Assembly (NCBI GenBank): GCA_964545075.1 | Contig: CAZJFS010000116.1 | Coordinates: forward strand, 1-13,702 | DNA from: DAOPXV01 sp035352535 | GTDB lineage: Bacteria; Muiribacteriota; UBA9980 | Reading direction: 5' to 3' | Length of the DNA: 13,702 nucleotides | Notes under the pieces: model-generated | Database searches by the model: none | Seen by the model: only the letters and a program-made list of their open reading frames with translations | What the model was told of the DNA's origin: nothing | Made by a program: the position numbers and the translations under genes | Shown: positions 1 to 6,750 of the stretch, in pieces | How the letters are laid out: each line of letters starts with the position of its first letter | Numbering within the stretch: the first letter of the stretch is position 1

Positions 1-16
1 TTTTTTTATCACTCAT
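1..16 (-). CDS. 5' end of a leftward gene (first five codons only)
   Basis: Read on the minus strand, ATG AGT GAT AAA AAA (MSDKK...) begins at position 16 and leaves the window at position 1. A very strong Shine-Dalgarno sequence, GGAGGAG (complement of 23-29), sits six bases before the ATG, and a promoter-like pair lies further upstream at 70-98. The product cannot be identified from five residues. It diverges from the PAS-domain gene at 272. The call rests on the ribosome binding site and promoter rather than on coding content. Confidence 0.6.
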
Positions 17-69
17 GGATATCTCCTCCGAACGGGCATTATTCGCGCTCTAATAACGATCCGAAAAGT

Positions 70-98
70 ATTTTACCAGATATCGCGCAATTAATCAA
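70..98 (-). promoter_or_regulatory. sigma-70-like promoter for the leftward gene at the left edge
   Basis: On the minus strand, TTGATT (complement of 93-98) and TAAAAT (complement of 70-75) are separated by exactly 17 bases. Transcription would start near 63, giving a leader of about 47 bases that contains the GGAGGAG ribosome binding site. No start site has been measured; this is read from consensus match and spacing. Confidence 0.55.
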
Positions 99-139
99 AT
101 ATTTAGCGCGCGAAAGTTCATGAGCGCGTTCTTGGCGGC

Positions 140-160
140 AACCGATAATTTAACCGACAA
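140..160 (+). repeat. short direct repeat AACCGAYAA, 12-base period, upstream of the PAS gene
   Basis: AACCGATAA (140-148) and AACCGACAA (152-160) differ at one base and start 12 bases apart. They lie in the roughly 97-base space between the two divergent -35 boxes (93-98 and 196-201), about 70-90 bases upstream of the expected start of the rightward transcript. The position would suit a regulator binding site, but the repeat is short and could be chance. Confidence 0.3.
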
Positions 161-195
161 CGTTCATACCTCTTAGTAAAATCGCTTAAATTTTG

Positions 196-224
196 TTGAC
201 AAAACAATGCCTTTTAGATAAGAT
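196..224 (+). promoter_or_regulatory. sigma-70-like promoter for the PAS-domain gene
   Basis: TTGACA (196-201), a 17-base spacer and TAAGAT (219-224) form a near-consensus promoter. Transcription would begin near 231, about 40 bases before the ATG at 272. The ribosome binding site AAAGGA (258-263) lies eight bases before that ATG. Confidence 0.7.
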
Positions 225-271
225 GGTGAGAAAAGTTTTAAAAGCAGGATTTTAATGAAAGGAAATTAAAT

Positions 272-622
272 ATGGCTGATAAAAGATGGGTTGACGGATT
301 CGGGGCTGCGATAACGGTCTGCGACACTAACGGGATAGTTTTAGATATGAACGAAAAGGCATCGAAAACTTTCGCGAAGGACGGCGGAACGGAGCTTATA
401 GGTAAAAGTCTAATCCAATGCCACCCGGAACCGGCGCGGAGCAAACTTTTAAAAATGCTGAAAGAACCTTCCGTCAATTGCTATACGATTGAAAAGAACG
501 ACGTTAAAAAGATGATATACCAGGCGCCTTGGCATGAAAACGGGGAGTATAAAGGCATAGTTGAAATGTCTTTTGAAATTCCTTTCGAAATGCGGCACTT
601 CGTCAGAAAGCCCAATCAATAG
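272..622 (+). CDS. small stand-alone PAS-domain protein
   Basis: A 116-residue protein that is essentially one PAS sensor domain, with no signal peptide or membrane segment, so probably cytoplasmic. The N-terminal half has the PAS-like pattern FGAAITVCDTNGIVLDMNEKA (residues 10-30, start of the fold), followed by GKSLIQCHPEPARSK (about 44-58). The C-terminal half (IEKNDVKKMIYQ, then GEYKGIVEMSFEIP) looks like the PAC part. From memory, similar segments end DUF438/PAS-type sensor proteins; I could not check this. No kinase, GGDEF or DNA-binding domain is attached, so it must act through a partner or simply bind a ligand. ATG 272 is preceded by AAAGGA. It lies 84 bases before patA on the same strand and may be co-transcribed with it. 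The ligand is unknown; Cys50 and His51 are possible contact residues. Confidence 0.8.
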   Translation: MADKRWVDGFGAAITVCDTNGIVLDMNEKASKTFAKDGGTELIGKSLIQCHPEPARSKLLKMLKEPSVNCYTIEKNDVKKMIYQAPWHENGEYKGIVEMSFEIPFEMRHFVRKPNQ

Positions 623-658
623 GAAGCCGGACGAGAATCATTCATTTGAGCGATTTTT

Positions 659-689
659 TTGCCGATATATTTATTCAGAACAGTATAAT
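659..689 (+). promoter_or_regulatory. possible weak promoter before patA
   Basis: A perfect TATAAT lies at 684-689, but the best upstream hexamer, TTGCCG (659-664), is 19 bases away, which is long. I see no convincing terminator between the PAS gene and patA. patA could therefore be read from this promoter, from the PAS promoter at 196, or from both. The patA ribosome binding site GAGG (697-700) is six bases before its ATG. Confidence 0.3.
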
Positions 690-706
690 AGGATAAGAGG
701 TTTTTT

Positions 707-2062
707 ATGGCAAAAACAAAGAAAGAACTTATAGCCGAATCTCAAAAATGGCTCGATATAATATCCGATAAAAATTTATCCCGTAAAAAGCGCCAGAACA
801 TCGTAACGGAGACCGTTGAAAATTTCAAAAGCTACTACAACCGAGGGTATCTCGAATACCGAAAATCAGTGACGGAAGCCGGCGATTATTCAGCGGTGGA
901 GTGGACGGGACGCGGTTCGTATTTCACGGATATTCTCGGCCGAAAATACCTCGACCTTCTGGGCGGATTCGGAATATACTCGGCGGGGCTCCGCCATCCG
1001 AAGATCGTAAAAGCGGTCCGGGACCAGCTTTCAAGGATGCCCCTGTCTTCTCAGGAACTTCTGGACCCTCTGCGCGGTGCGCTGTCCAAACTTCTTGGCG
1101 AGATCGCTCCGGGCGATCTGCAATACAGCTTTTTCATTAACAACGGAACGGACGCTGTCGAGGGCGCGATGAAGCTCGCGCGCTTATACACCAGCAAATC
1201 AGGCTTCATATCGTTTTTAAAGGGATTCCACGGCAAATCATACGGCTCGCTATCTCTAATGGGAAAGGCTGAATTTCGAGTGCCTTTCGAACAGCTGCTG
1301 CAGGACGTTTATTTCGTGCCTTACGGCGATGCGACGGCGGTCGAACAGGAATTAGAGCGAGCCAAGGACGTTGGCTTCGACATAGCGGCGGTCGTCGCGG
1401 AACCGGTACAGGGCGAGGCGGGAGCGATAGTGCCGCCCGATGATTTTTTCCCGCGCCTCAGAAAGATCTGCGATAAATTCGGCGTACTGTTGATCGCCGA
1501 CGAGGTCCAGACCGGGCTCGGACGAACCGGAAAGCTTTTCGGCGTAAACCACTGGAATATTTCCCCGGATATAATGTGCCTCGGAAAAGCCCTCGGCGGA
1601 GGAGTAATGCCCTTGTCGGCGTTTATCTCTTCGCCTAAGATCTGGAAGGTCCTGGAACCAAATCCGTTCATCCATTCATCCACGTTCGGCGGAAATCCTC
1701 TGGCCTGCGCCGCTGGAATAGCCGCGATAAACGTGACTTTAAAGGACAGTCTCGCCGAAAAGGCCGCTAAATCAGGAAAATATCTTATGGGCGAACTGAA
1801 AAAAATACAGGAAGACTATTCCGAATATCTAATAGATGTCCGCGGGCTCGGGCTTTTAATAGGCATGGAATTCATAGACTCGGAATTCGGATATGCAGTG
1901 GCGGCCGGCCTTTTCAAGCGCGGCATACTCGTCGCGGGAACTCTTTTGAATTCAAAAACGATAAGAATAGAACCGGCGCTCGACATATCGAAGAAAGCGC
2001 AGGACTTCTTTCTGGGAGAGTTCCAGACCACGCTCAAATCGGTAATAAAAAAAGGCTGGTAA
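707..2062 (+). CDS. patA: putrescine aminotransferase (class III, PLP-dependent)
   Basis: A 451-residue class III aminotransferase that probably transfers an amino group from putrescine (or a related diamine) to 2-oxoglutarate, giving 4-aminobutanal and glutamate in polyamine breakdown. No signal peptide, so cytoplasmic. The segment YLEYRKSVTEAGDYSAVEW (48-66) closely matches, from memory, the N-terminal region of E. coli PatA/YgjG, as do SQELLDPLR (115-123), STFGGNPLACAA (325-336) and the C-terminal VAGTLLNSKTIRIEP. Fold-type I features are present: NNGTDAVE (145-152, PLP phosphate region), FHGKSYG (174-180), IADEVQTGLGRTG (263-275, Asp265) and LGKALGGG with the Schiff-base Lys294. Length agrees with E. 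coli PatA (about 459). The start is supported by GAGG six bases upstream. Substrate preference among diamines is inferred from similarity; related ornithine- or acetylornithine-type enzymes lack the N-terminal signature. Confidence 0.88.
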   Translation: MAKTKKELIAESQKWLDIISDKNLSRKKRQNIVTETVENFKSYYNRGYLEYRKSVTEAGDYSAVEWTGRGSYFTDILGRKYLDLLGGFGIYSAGLRHPKIVKAVRDQLSRMPLSSQELLDPLRGALSKLLGEIAPGDLQYSFFINNGTDAVEGAMKLARLYTSKSGFISFLKGFHGKSYGSLSLMGKAEFRVPFEQLLQDVYFVPYGDATAVEQELERAKDVGFDIAAVVAEPVQGEAGAIVPPDDFFPRLRKICDKFGVLLIADEVQTGLGRTGKLFGVNHWNISPDIMCLGKALGGGVMPLSAFISSPKIWKVLEPNPFIHSSTFGGNPLACAAGIAAINVTLKDSLAEKAAKSGKYLMGELKKIQEDYSEYLIDVRGLGLLIGMEFIDSEFGYAVAAGLFKRGILVAGTLLNSKTIRIEPALDISKKAQDFFLGEFQTTLKSVIKKGW

Positions 2063-2077
2063 AAAAGCTTTTATTTA
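2046..2077. terminator. possible weak convergent terminator between patA and the membrane protein
   Basis: AAAGGCT (2051-2057) pairs with AGCTTTT (2066-2072) including one G-T pair, with an eight-base loop. A/T-only pairs continue outward after one mismatch. The stem overlaps the end of patA and the end of the opposing gene at 2071. A/T runs flank it on both sides, so it could act either way, but it is low in GC and only a weak candidate. Confidence 0.3.
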
Positions 2078-3225
2078 ATGATACTTTTTAACCCGTCCAC
2101 GCCGCTTATTATCTCCTTCGAGTTCGCTATTATGCTGCTCGCGAAGATAACAAGCGGCGCGATGAAGGTGGACACGAACTTTATCGTGTTGCTTATGTCC
2201 AATGGCCATACCGGCATTTTAACGACTATATTGTGAAGGTTTTCAACCATTATTATCTCGTCCGCCGACTCCATATCGAATATCCCTGAAACCGAGACTT
2301 TTTCCTGAAGCTTGGCGTAATAGAAATTAGACGTATGCTCGAGTCTTTCAAGAGCCTCTTTTTTGACCTTCCTCATCTTCAGGTGCGAGCTGTAAAGCGA
2401 CGCGAAAAAAAGAAAAAAAGAGAATATATAAAAAATAATATATACTACGAAAAATTTACGCGAGAACTGATCGAAGATGAAAAGCGCCGTAAAATAAAGC
2501 ATTACAAGGATCAAAAAATAGTTGACCGCCATGGCCAGGGAGCCGATATCCTTAAGGCCGCCGGCGTGATCCGGGTGCATTGGTTTTATTCTTATATCGA
2601 AAGCTATGGTACGCTGGATGAACCATATCGTGACGACGCATTTATAAACTACGGTGAGTATCATCGCGAAATTAATCAAAACCAGCACGGCGCCATAAAC
2701 CCCGGTAAGCCCCGCCGCCATTCCGAGCCAGGAGTTCTCCCTGAAGAAAAAAACGTACAGGCTGATAACGGCCGCGCTGACAAGCGAAAAATATTGAACG
2801 AACGGCTTGTTGTAGATCCTGTCGAATTCCTTCAAAAGGCTTTTATATGAAAGGATATCTTCTTCACGGATAATATCGTTTTTTAAAAGCGATTCGCTGA
2901 CGCGGCGTATCTTATTGTAAAGGTTGGTGATAAGTCCGGCGCCTATAGGAGCTAAAAGTCCGATCGAAAGGTTATCGATATGATACAGATACATTGGTTT
3001 AAGGCCATTGCCGCCGTAGAACTGACCCGTCAGATAGCCGATCAGATACAGCAGCCCGAAGGATAGAAAAAAATATATGAATCCGGCGGCGAATGCGTTC
3101 TCGCCTGATAATTTAGAGAGTATTTTATATATGGGATCGCAGCGAAACGCCTTTACCGGGGACATTTCATGGCCCGCTACCGCCGATTCGCGCTTTATTG
3201 AATTGACCGTGTTTTTATTATCCAT
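2071..3225 (-). CDS. polytopic inner-membrane protein, function unknown
   Basis: A 384-residue integral membrane protein with no recognised function. I count about seven hydrophobic segments: residues 45-66, 79-100, 143-161, 166-196 (long), 230-251, 257-278 and 346-367. There is no cleavable signal peptide; the first 35 residues are polar. A conspicuous polar motif, MHPDHAGGLKDIG (216-228), lies between the fourth and fifth hydrophobic segments. From memory, HPDxAGGL followed by a helix recurs in an uncharacterised family of bacterial membrane proteins; I could not verify this. Residues 280-340 are a mostly polar, charged stretch. The ATG at 3225 has only a poor ribosome binding site (GGGAAA), so translation may be modest. 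It converges with patA, with eight bases between their stops, and is divergent from the protease-TPR gene. Confidence 0.75.
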   Translation of the reverse strand: MDNKNTVNSIKRESAVAGHEMSPVKAFRCDPIYKILSKLSGENAFAAGFIYFFLSFGLLYLIGYLTGQFYGGNGLKPMYLYHIDNLSIGLLAPIGAGLITNLYNKIRRVSESLLKNDIIREEDILSYKSLLKEFDRIYNKPFVQYFSLVSAAVISLYVFFFRENSWLGMAAGLTGVYGAVLVLINFAMILTVVYKCVVTIWFIQRTIAFDIRIKPMHPDHAGGLKDIGSLAMAVNYFLILVMLYFTALFIFDQFSRKFFVVYIIFYIFSFFLFFASLYSSHLKMRKVKKEALERLEHTSNFYYAKLQEKVSVSGIFDMESADEIIMVENLHNIVVKMPVWPLDISNTIKFVSTFIAPLVIFASSIIANSKEIISGVDGLKSIIK

Positions 3226-3254
3226 AGTTTCCCGTCCATATCTTTTTGAAGCTA

Positions 3255-3284
3255 ATTATACCATACTGCCCGCGCCTCACGCAA
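3255..3284 (-). promoter_or_regulatory. extended -10 promoter for the membrane protein gene
   Basis: On the minus strand, TGGTATAAT (TATAAT is the complement of 3255-3260) has the TGn extension that can compensate for a weak -35. The best -35 is TTGCGT (complement of 3279-3284), 18 bases upstream. The start would fall near 3248, about 23 bases before the ATG at 3225. Confidence 0.5.
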
Positions 3285-3387
3285 ATCTTATTTTAACCCG
3301 AAGTAATTTGACGAAATCTTAATTTCTTCTTTTTTCTGTGTGAAAATATAAAATTTTAGTGTATAATATTTCAAAAATAACGGCGCG

Positions 3388-3416
3388 TTTAGATACGATT
3401 AGCGGTTTATTATAAT
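3388..3416 (+). promoter_or_regulatory. promoter for the protease-TPR gene
   Basis: TTTAGA (3388-3393) and TATAAT (3411-3416) are 17 bases apart. A second TATAAT at 3362-3367 lacks a good -35. Short inverted arms TTTAGA (3388-3393) and TCTAAA (3417-3422) flank the promoter, but they are only six bases long. The gap between the divergent genes (3226-3474, 249 bases) is AT-rich and otherwise holds nothing I can identify. Confidence 0.45.
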
Positions 3417-3474
3417 GTCTAAATATGCCCGGCGCAACGCAACGTAAATATTCTTAAAAGAGGTACTATAAAAT

Positions 3475-4707
3475 ATGACCGTCATGCATAGGAACTTATC
3501 GTTTTATTCATTCGCGGTATTGACGGCAATGCTGCTTTTTCTTTCCGCTCTTCCGGCATTCGCTGGCGAGCCCGACAGCATTCCGGTAATAATAAAAAAT
3601 GCTCAGCGCTCGATAGTATACATAACGACATTCAATGAAAAAAACGATCAGGTCGGCTTCGGCAGCGGATTTTTCACGGGCGGCTCCTGCGAGGTCGCTA
3701 CCAACTTTCATGTGATGCAAGGCTGCACAAGCGCGGAGATCAAGCTCTTCGACGGAAGCGTTTTCGCCGTAGCGGGTTCGCTTGCGGACGATAAGGAAAA
3801 CGACGTTATGCGCCTGAGGATCGATATGCCTCTTGAAAAGGCCCCGGCGCTTAAAATATGTGAAAAAATTCCGGAGGTGGGCGAAAGGGTAGTGGTCATC
3901 GGAAATCCAATGGGCCTGGAACAAACCGCGTCCGACGGAATAGTCGCGGCCGTTAGAAACGACCGTGAAAACGGGAATGTCATTCAGATAACGGCCCCAA
4001 TCTCCTCGGGCTCAAGCGGCAGCCCCGTTTTTAACATGGACGGCCAGGTTATAGGCATTGCCGTATCGGCCATGGTCGAAGGGCAGAATCTTAATTTCGC
4101 CGTACCCGGAACATATATTATAAAGCTCGTTTCTCAAAAAAAACCCGTCCCGCTCGACGAATGGCGGACCTTCAATTCCGGCGAATGCCGGAAGAACTAC
4201 TGCGAGGGTCTTGGGCATGTCTGGCTCGACGATTGCGGCAAAGCCCTCGAATTTTTCAACAAGGCTTACGCAATAGATTCCGACGATACGAGCACCATAT
4301 TCTATATCGGTTATTGTAATGTCATGCTCGGAAATTTTGAAGAGGCTATAGACGCATATGAAAAAGCCGCCGAATTGGAGCCTGAAGATCCGGCGATACT
4401 TCTGGCGCTCGGCGAAGCTTATTATAACACCGACAAGCTTGACGAGTCGGTTAAAGCTCTGAAAAAATCTATCCAATATTCGGATAAGGACTACCCGGAG
4501 GCCCACTATGACCTCGGCCTCGTTTATATCCAGATGAAGGACCAGGAAGCCGCGGCCGGTGAATTAAAAAAGCTGAAAAAACTAAATCCGCCCCTTGGCG
4601 AAGAACTTAACGCGGAGTTTAAAAAAGCTTTTAAAATCGAATCAAAAGGCGTCAAGTCCGAATTCATCGAAAAAGTAACGATAACGCCAGCCAAAAAATC
4701 CGAATAA
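3475..4707 (+). CDS. secreted trypsin/HtrA-like serine protease fused to TPR repeats
   Basis: A 410-residue exported protein. Residues 1-30 are a Sec signal peptide with probable cleavage at AFA-GE. Residues about 35-215 form a trypsin-like (S1C/HtrA-type) domain: GFGSGFF (61-67), VATNFHV with His79, ENDVMRL with Asp110, VVVIGNPMG (139-147) and SSGSSGSPVF with the presumed nucleophile Ser181. These give a complete His-Asp-Ser triad. In place of the usual PDZ domain, residues about 240-370 hold roughly four TPR repeats (for example NFEEAIDAYEKAAELEPEDP, 287-306). It is therefore probably an envelope protease that recognises partners through TPRs, though substrates are unknown. Cysteines at 238, 243 and 254 lie near the domain junction. 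The ribosome binding site AGAGG is about 11 bases before ATG 3475. The alternative ATG at 3484 is further away, so the first is preferred. It converges with malZ, with a 24-base gap and no clear terminator. Confidence 0.85.
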   Translation: MTVMHRNLSFYSFAVLTAMLLFLSALPAFAGEPDSIPVIIKNAQRSIVYITTFNEKNDQVGFGSGFFTGGSCEVATNFHVMQGCTSAEIKLFDGSVFAVAGSLADDKENDVMRLRIDMPLEKAPALKICEKIPEVGERVVVIGNPMGLEQTASDGIVAAVRNDRENGNVIQITAPISSGSSGSPVFNMDGQVIGIAVSAMVEGQNLNFAVPGTYIIKLVSQKKPVPLDEWRTFNSGECRKNYCEGLGHVWLDDCGKALEFFNKAYAIDSDDTSTIFYIGYCNVMLGNFEEAIDAYEKAAELEPEDPAILLALGEAYYNTDKLDESVKALKKSIQYSDKDYPEAHYDLGLVYIQMKDQEAAAGELKKLKKLNPPLGEELNAEFKKAFKIESKGVKSEFIEKVTITPAKKSE

Positions 4708-4731
4708 AGCGGATTGTCCGACTAATATTCG

Positions 4732-6642
4732 TTACCGCAATTTAAATATCAGCGCTCCATACGGCGAAAGTTTCGCGGAAATTTTATCGTCCCTCGGCGA
4801 AGCCGAATTTTTGCCATGCTGACTTTTTATGAATTCGCCTGAATCAAAAAGGGTTTGAAGCTTTCCATCAGATTTCATCAAAAAAAGTTCCTTTTTTCTG
4901 ATGTCAAACCCGACGCCGCTTTTCGAATTGTTGAAGCATGAAACGATGGTCTCGTTCATATATTTTCTAAAAAAACAAAAAAGCCCGCCGTGGGCGCGCA
5001 GAACTTTCATTCCGCCATAAGCAAGGGCGCTCTCGTTTTTGCGTATTTTTATGAGGCTTTTATAAGCTGATTTAAGCGCGCCATTCTGCTTTTTCTCATC
5101 CCATTCCATGCTCGCGCGGCAGCCGGGATCTCCGGTGCCTGAAAGGCCTATCTCATCGCCATAAAAAATGGAGGGAATGCCGGGAAAGCTGAACTGAAAA
5201 GTCACCGCCATGAGTATTTTTTTAATATCGTTATTTAAAAGCGAATTGTGCCTTGAAATATCGTGCGACGAAAGCTGGTTATACATTATATTCGCGTGCG
5301 CGCCGGGTATCTTGGCGTAAACGTCCATCAGCCAGTCGTGAAAAGCGGATATATCGATCGCGTTTGGATGACCGCGATGGTCCCGGCCAGAAAAATAATC
5401 GATAACTGGAAAAGTGAAGCCATGATAGTTCATAACGGAATCCATGGAAGTCCCGTCGAGCATGTCGATACAGTCAAAAAAATTTTCCGCCAGCACGAAC
5501 GCATCGGGATTATATTTTTTAAAACTTTCGCGCATCTCGCGCAATATCCCGATATTATTACGGGCGCTTCCGCCTTCGCCTATCATATGCGCCACGTCCA
5601 GCCGATATCCGTCGATTTTATAAGGCTCGCGAAGCCATTTAGTGGACGCCGACATATCGGAATCATAAATAAATTCACGCAATTCATTCGACGCGTAATC
5701 GAGCTTCGGAAGGTTCCCGTTGCCAAGCCAGCACGCGTATTTTTTTCTTTGAGCGTCATAAAAAGTGAAAAAACGCGTAAAGGGTTCTTCTCCTTTTTGC
5801 GCCTTTTTGAACTCCTCGCATGAAAAACCTGAATGATTATATACGGCGTCAAGTATGACCTTTATTCCAGCCTTTCTAGCTTCTTCCATGAACCTTTCAA
5901 AAGCGGCGTCGCCGCCGAGCACGGGGTCAACCTCGAAATAATCGATCGTGTCGTACCTGTGATTGCTAGGGGATTTCAGAATCGGAGTGAAATATATCGC
6001 GGTTATACCGAGTTCCTTAAGGTATCCGAGCTTCTGAGCCGCGCCGTCAAGAGTTCCAAAATAAAATTCGTAACCAAGCGACGTGGCGTCAGGCGTTTCA
6101 CCCCATTTTTTCAGCGAGGGTTTTATGTCGCGAAAATACGTCTTGCGCCTGCCGTATAACGTTTCAAACTTTTCGCGAACGGTTTCCACGTCGGAATATT
6201 CTCCGGGAGTGAATCCGTGCCAGAACCTGTCCGGAAATATCTGGTAAAAAACCGACCGGGCCGCCCATTTCGGGGCGTTAAACTCCGCTATTACCTTGAA
6301 ATCGAAATAATCGTTAGGATTATGGTCGAAAACGCCGCGCGAGTTGAACCAGTATATGGCGTTTTTAGTATATATTTTAAATCTTATATTTGTTATTTTT
6401 TTCATGACGGGAATCTCTCCGGAAAATATGGCGAACCCGTTATATCTTTTGGCGATCCTCGTTTTAGCCGGATACTCCTCGTTATCGCATGTCGTTCTTA
6501 TACGTATATCGATAATGCTTTCAAGCAGGCTTTCAGCGACGTAAAGCTTCACTTTTATCTTATGCCCGATGGAAGGGTTTTCACTGGTAACGCAGAATTT
6601 CGTGGTGTCGAAATAAAGCCCCGAATGCAATTTCTGGATCAA
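4732..6642 (-). CDS. malZ: MalZ-like maltodextrin glucosidase (GH13)
   Basis: A 636-residue cytoplasmic alpha-amylase-family enzyme (no signal peptide) likely to trim glucose or short units from maltodextrins. An N-terminal beta-rich domain (about 1-120, CBM34-like position) precedes the catalytic barrel. All four GH13 signatures are visible: DAVYNH (265-270), GYRLDV with the nucleophile Asp349, VLAENF with the acid/base Glu386, and SSHDISR with Asp461. Segments LPKLDY (311-316), GEGGSARNN (355-363), MNYHGFTFP (404-412) and YGDEIGL (494-500) match E. coli MalZ as I remember it. LPKLDY favours the MalZ type over neopullulanase/cyclomaltodextrinase, but those remain possible. The start is TTG: no in-frame ATG exists before the upstream TGA (6658-6660), and AGGA (complement of 6653-6656) lies ten bases before it. 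Expression is probably governed by the palindrome at 6682-6707. Confidence 0.85.
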   Translation of the reverse strand: MIQKLHSGLYFDTTKFCVTSENPSIGHKIKVKLYVAESLLESIIDIRIRTTCDNEEYPAKTRIAKRYNGFAIFSGEIPVMKKITNIRFKIYTKNAIYWFNSRGVFDHNPNDYFDFKVIAEFNAPKWAARSVFYQIFPDRFWHGFTPGEYSDVETVREKFETLYGRRKTYFRDIKPSLKKWGETPDATSLGYEFYFGTLDGAAQKLGYLKELGITAIYFTPILKSPSNHRYDTIDYFEVDPVLGGDAAFERFMEEARKAGIKVILDAVYNHSGFSCEEFKKAQKGEEPFTRFFTFYDAQRKKYACWLGNGNLPKLDYASNELREFIYDSDMSASTKWLREPYKIDGYRLDVAHMIGEGGSARNNIGILREMRESFKKYNPDAFVLAENFFDCIDMLDGTSMDSVMNYHGFTFPVIDYFSGRDHRGHPNAIDISAFHDWLMDVYAKIPGAHANIMYNQLSSHDISRHNSLLNNDIKKILMAVTFQFSFPGIPSIFYGDEIGLSGTGDPGCRASMEWDEKKQNGALKSAYKSLIKIRKNESALAYGGMKVLRAHGGLFCFFRKYMNETIVSCFNNSKSGVGFDIRKKELFLMKSDGKLQTLFDSGEFIKSQHGKNSASPRDDKISAKLSPYGALIFKLR

Positions 6643-6681
6643 AGCAAGATCATCCTTTCAAAAAAAAATTCGCTTTATGGG

Positions 6682-6707
6682 ATTTGATATCGGCGCCGAT
6701 ATCAAAT
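6682..6707. promoter_or_regulatory. perfect 26-bp palindrome, candidate operator in the malZ/TPR divergent region
   Basis: The half-site ATTTGATATCGGC (6682-6694) is followed directly by its exact reverse complement (6695-6707), with CpG at the centre. It spans about +2 to +27 of the predicted malZ transcript and ends 14 bases upstream of the -35 of the rightward promoter. A dimeric regulator bound here could block malZ and touch the rightward promoter. Palindromes with a central CpG are typical of LacI-family operators, which often control sugar genes; assignment to that family is inference. As RNA it would form a 5' hairpin in the malZ leader. The run of U opposite 6660-6668 starts 13 bases after the stem, so it does not look like an ordinary terminator. 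Confidence 0.7.
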
Positions 6708-6714
6708 ACGCCTA

Positions 6715-6743
6715 ATTATACTTGAATTTTATATTTTTTTAAA
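6715..6743 (-). promoter_or_regulatory. malZ promoter
   Basis: On the minus strand, TTTAAA (complement of 6738-6743), 17 bases, then TATAAT (complement of 6715-6720). The transcript would begin near 6708, right at the edge of the 26-bp palindrome, leaving a leader of about 66 bases. The promoter overlaps the rightward promoter at 6722-6750 almost completely, so both cannot be occupied at once. Confidence 0.6.
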
Positions 6744-6750
6744 GTATAAT
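6722..6750 (+). promoter_or_regulatory. promoter for the exported TPR-like protein gene
   Basis: TTGAAT (6722-6727) and TATAAT (6745-6750) are 17 bases apart. The start is expected near 6757, about 32 bases before the ATG at 6789. The ribosome binding site AAAGGTG (6774-6780) is well spaced. The -35 lies one base from the -10 of the leftward malZ promoter. Confidence 0.65.

Noticed and set aside
2335..2850. 171-codon open frame antisense to the membrane protein gene
   Set aside because: It lies wholly inside the clear membrane-protein frame. Its translation is basic, low in hydrophobic patterning and has no domain-like motif, and no ribosome binding site is visible at its start.
3308..3367. 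TTGACG (3308-3313) with TATAAT (3362-3367) as a promoter
   Set aside because: The two elements are 48 bases apart, far outside the usable range, and neither has a good partner at 16-18 bases.
4708..4731. Hairpin in the short gap between the protease-TPR gene and malZ (CGGA-TTG-TCCG)
   Set aside because: The stem is only four base pairs with no T-run next to it on either strand, so it is not a credible terminator.
5263..5823. 186-codon open frame antisense to malZ
   Set aside because: It overlaps the conserved GH13 catalytic core on the other strand. It is a by-product of the codon use of that gene and shows no recognisable motif.
6639..6653. Four-codon ORF (ATG ATC TTG CTT TGA, minus strand) whose stop overlaps the malZ TTG start
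   Set aside because: It looks like a coupled leader peptide, but its ATG overlaps the AGGA itself, leaving no space for a ribosome binding site of its own. Chance is more likely.
6682..6707. The palindrome as an ordinary intrinsic terminator
   Set aside because: There is no T-run directly after the stem on either strand (13 bases intervene on the malZ side), and it lies between divergent promoters where no transcript needs to end.
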